Of a stretch of DNA of 64,000 nucleotides, positions 63,369 to 64,000 are shown in pieces (position 1 is the first letter of the stretch; each line of letters starts with the position of its first letter). This DNA is from Zhihengliuella sp. (lineage in GTDB: Bacteria > Actinomycetota > Actinomycetes > Actinomycetales > Micrococcaceae). The notes beneath the pieces were generated by a model. It saw only the letters and a list, made by a program, of their open reading frames with translations. It did not search any database and was not told where the DNA came from. Position numbers and translations under genes: made by a program. The stretch is taken from contig NZ_JAPSJL010000008.1 in NCBI RefSeq assembly GCF_031178195.1, positions 1 through 64,000 on the forward strand. Reading direction: 5' to 3'.

Positions 63369-63518
63369 CGCGAGATGCCGGTGGAGCACCTGGGCCTCGC
63401 GAGGCGCCGGAACAGCACCCGGGGCTCCGCGAGGTCGCACTCCAGCACCAGTACCCGGCCGTGGCCGGTGCTGGAGTGGCATCTCGCGGCGTCGAACGTG
63501 CTGGAACGCGACCTCGCA
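63369..63518. repeat. Cluster of five 21-nt repeats in mixed orientation
   Basis: Five copies fit CGCGAG-RNSSC-RNNCCAGCAC with some mismatches. Three run forward (63369-63389, 63398-63418, 63428-63448) and two reverse (63468-63488, 63498-63518). Start-to-start spacing within each orientation is 29-30 bases. Copies 3 and 4 face each other and form a hairpin with ACTCCAGCAC/GTGCTGGAGT arms. They fill the intergenic region between the SDR and thiM. The unit core also resembles the palindrome at 27470-27536. Confidence 0.75.
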
Positions 63519-63610
63519 GCCCGGTCGGGGGGGGACACCGCCCCTACGCCCGCGCCCGATGTGACGGCTCCGGAGATGACGCCGCACACGCGGCGGCGTA
63601 CGCTGGATGG

Positions 63611-63688
63611 CACGGCACGGGGTGTCCCCAGAGGACTGAGATCACACCCGCATGCACCTGATCTAGCTAGTACTAGCGGAGGGATGTC
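63611..63688 (+). ncRNA. TPP riboswitch (THI element) upstream of thiM
   Basis: The conserved TPP aptamer segments are all present in order: ACGGGGTG, CTGAGATCACACCCG, then ACCTGATCTAGCTAGTACTAGCGGAGGGATGT. The final GGAGGGATGT both belongs to the aptamer and provides the Shine-Dalgarno sequence about ten bases before the thiM ATG. Thiamine pyrophosphate binding should therefore block translation initiation. Confidence 0.95.
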
Positions 63689-63693
63689 GCTTC

Positions 63694-64000
63694 ATGGAGT
63701 CCATGGCGCCTCAAGACACGTCTGTATCCACCCCCGAGACCACGGCGCCCGGCGCCGCCCGCGACTGGGCCGGCCTGGCCGCGGAGCACCTCGCGGCCTT
63801 CCGGGCGGCGAGCCCGCTGGTCCAGTGCGCGACCAACTCGGTGGTCACCAACTTCACGGCCAACGTCCTGCTCGCCTCGGGTGCCGCGCCGGCCATGGTG
63901 GACGTCCCGGGCGAGGCCGGGCCGTTCGCGGCGATGGCCTCGGCGGTCCTGGTCAACCTGGGCACGCCGATGGACCGGCAGCGCGAGGGCATGCTCGAGG
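63694..64000 (+). CDS. thiM: Hydroxyethylthiazole kinase, 5' part (runs off the window)
   Basis: ThiM phosphorylates 4-methyl-5-(2-hydroxyethyl)thiazole for thiamine salvage. The open frame is absent from the ORF track because it has no stop before the edge. It encodes about 102 residues including [20 protein letters not shown], then [31 protein letters not shown], which match the ThiM N-terminus (the usual motif is CITN-VV-NFTAN). A second ATG three codons in (63703) is also possible. The TPP riboswitch immediately upstream confirms the thiamine role. Confidence 0.93.
   Translation, partial: MESMAPQDTSVSTPETTAPGAARDWAGLAAEHLAAFRAASPLVQCATNSVVTNFTANVLLASGAAPAMVDVPGEAGPFAAMASAVLVNLGTPMDRQREGMLE

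Noticed and set aside
63369-63518. CRISPR array
   Set aside because: Units are imperfect, in both orientations, separated by only 8-9 bases within each orientation, and no cas genes are nearby.

Overview
The window is a chromosomal segment of a very GC-rich actinobacterium. A member of the Micrococcales, most likely Micrococcaceae, fits best, judged from gene content, GTG starts, tightly coupled ATGA operons and the rRNA leader at the left edge. I recognise no transposase, integrase, tRNA or CRISPR array. All calls come from reading the sequence and the supplied ORF track; no searches were run.

Layout. (1) 1-499: upstream region of an rRNA operon that reads leftward off the window. (2) 500-10103, all minus strand: ftsH, folE, folP, folB, folK, a DUF3180 protein, two PH-domain membrane proteins, a DUF2520 Rossmann protein and panC. 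This is the conserved actinobacterial folate/pantothenate block, with many 1-4 base overlaps. (3) 10143-27619: about 17 kb of accessory genes lying exactly where hpt would normally sit next to ftsH. It holds hxlA/hxlB (ribulose monophosphate formaldehyde fixation) with a one-piece histidine-kinase-ATPase/LuxR regulator. Next comes a catabolic gene set: luciferase-like monooxygenase, tautomerase, aldehyde dehydrogenase, alpha/beta hydrolase, two AA_synth proteins and a GntR regulator. A SnoaL-flavin reductase fusion and a BCCT betaine transporter are transcribed divergently from it. The rest is a thioesterase, a secreted pectin-degrading pair (CE12-CE8 fusion esterase and PL1 pectate lyase), a DUF2975/XRE pair and two less GC-rich hypothetical genes. 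(4) 27620-33330: hpt, tilS, a zinc metalloprotease, dacB and ppa, the other half of the conserved neighbourhood, interrupted by a plus-strand copper-storage-like gene. (5) 33446-38894: a MocR (YczR-like) regulator between two YczE-like membrane proteins, a SatD-like protein, small membrane proteins and a TipA-like MerR regulator. (6) 39136-45311: a DtxR-box-preceded siderophore-type ABC importer, a small hypothetical gene, argE and an MFS transporter. (7) 45444-57671: HAD phosphatase, APC permease plus universal stress protein with a divergent PucR regulator, serS, a diacylglycerol-kinase-like protein, pheA, rhodanese, amidase and a POT peptide transporter. (8) 57882-64000: DUF2254 protein, pgm, an SDR plus aldehyde dehydrogenase pair, an intergenic cluster of 21-nt repeats, a TPP riboswitch and the 5' part of thiM.

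The most interesting part is 10.3-21.5 kb. The two-component flavin monooxygenase, flavin reductase, aldehyde dehydrogenase and alpha/beta hydrolase match the enzyme classes of the trigonelline (N-methylnicotinate) ring-opening pathway known from Acinetobacter. The BCCT transporter suits uptake of a betaine, and HxlA/HxlB next door would assimilate formaldehyde derived from an N-methyl group. The set is controlled from a divergent promoter pair built to one pattern (TTGACG-18-TACGTT-7-ATG, apparently leaderless). A 26-bp palindrome sits on one start codon and a degenerate copy on the other, as expected for autoregulation by the GntR protein. The substrate is my inference and is not proven.
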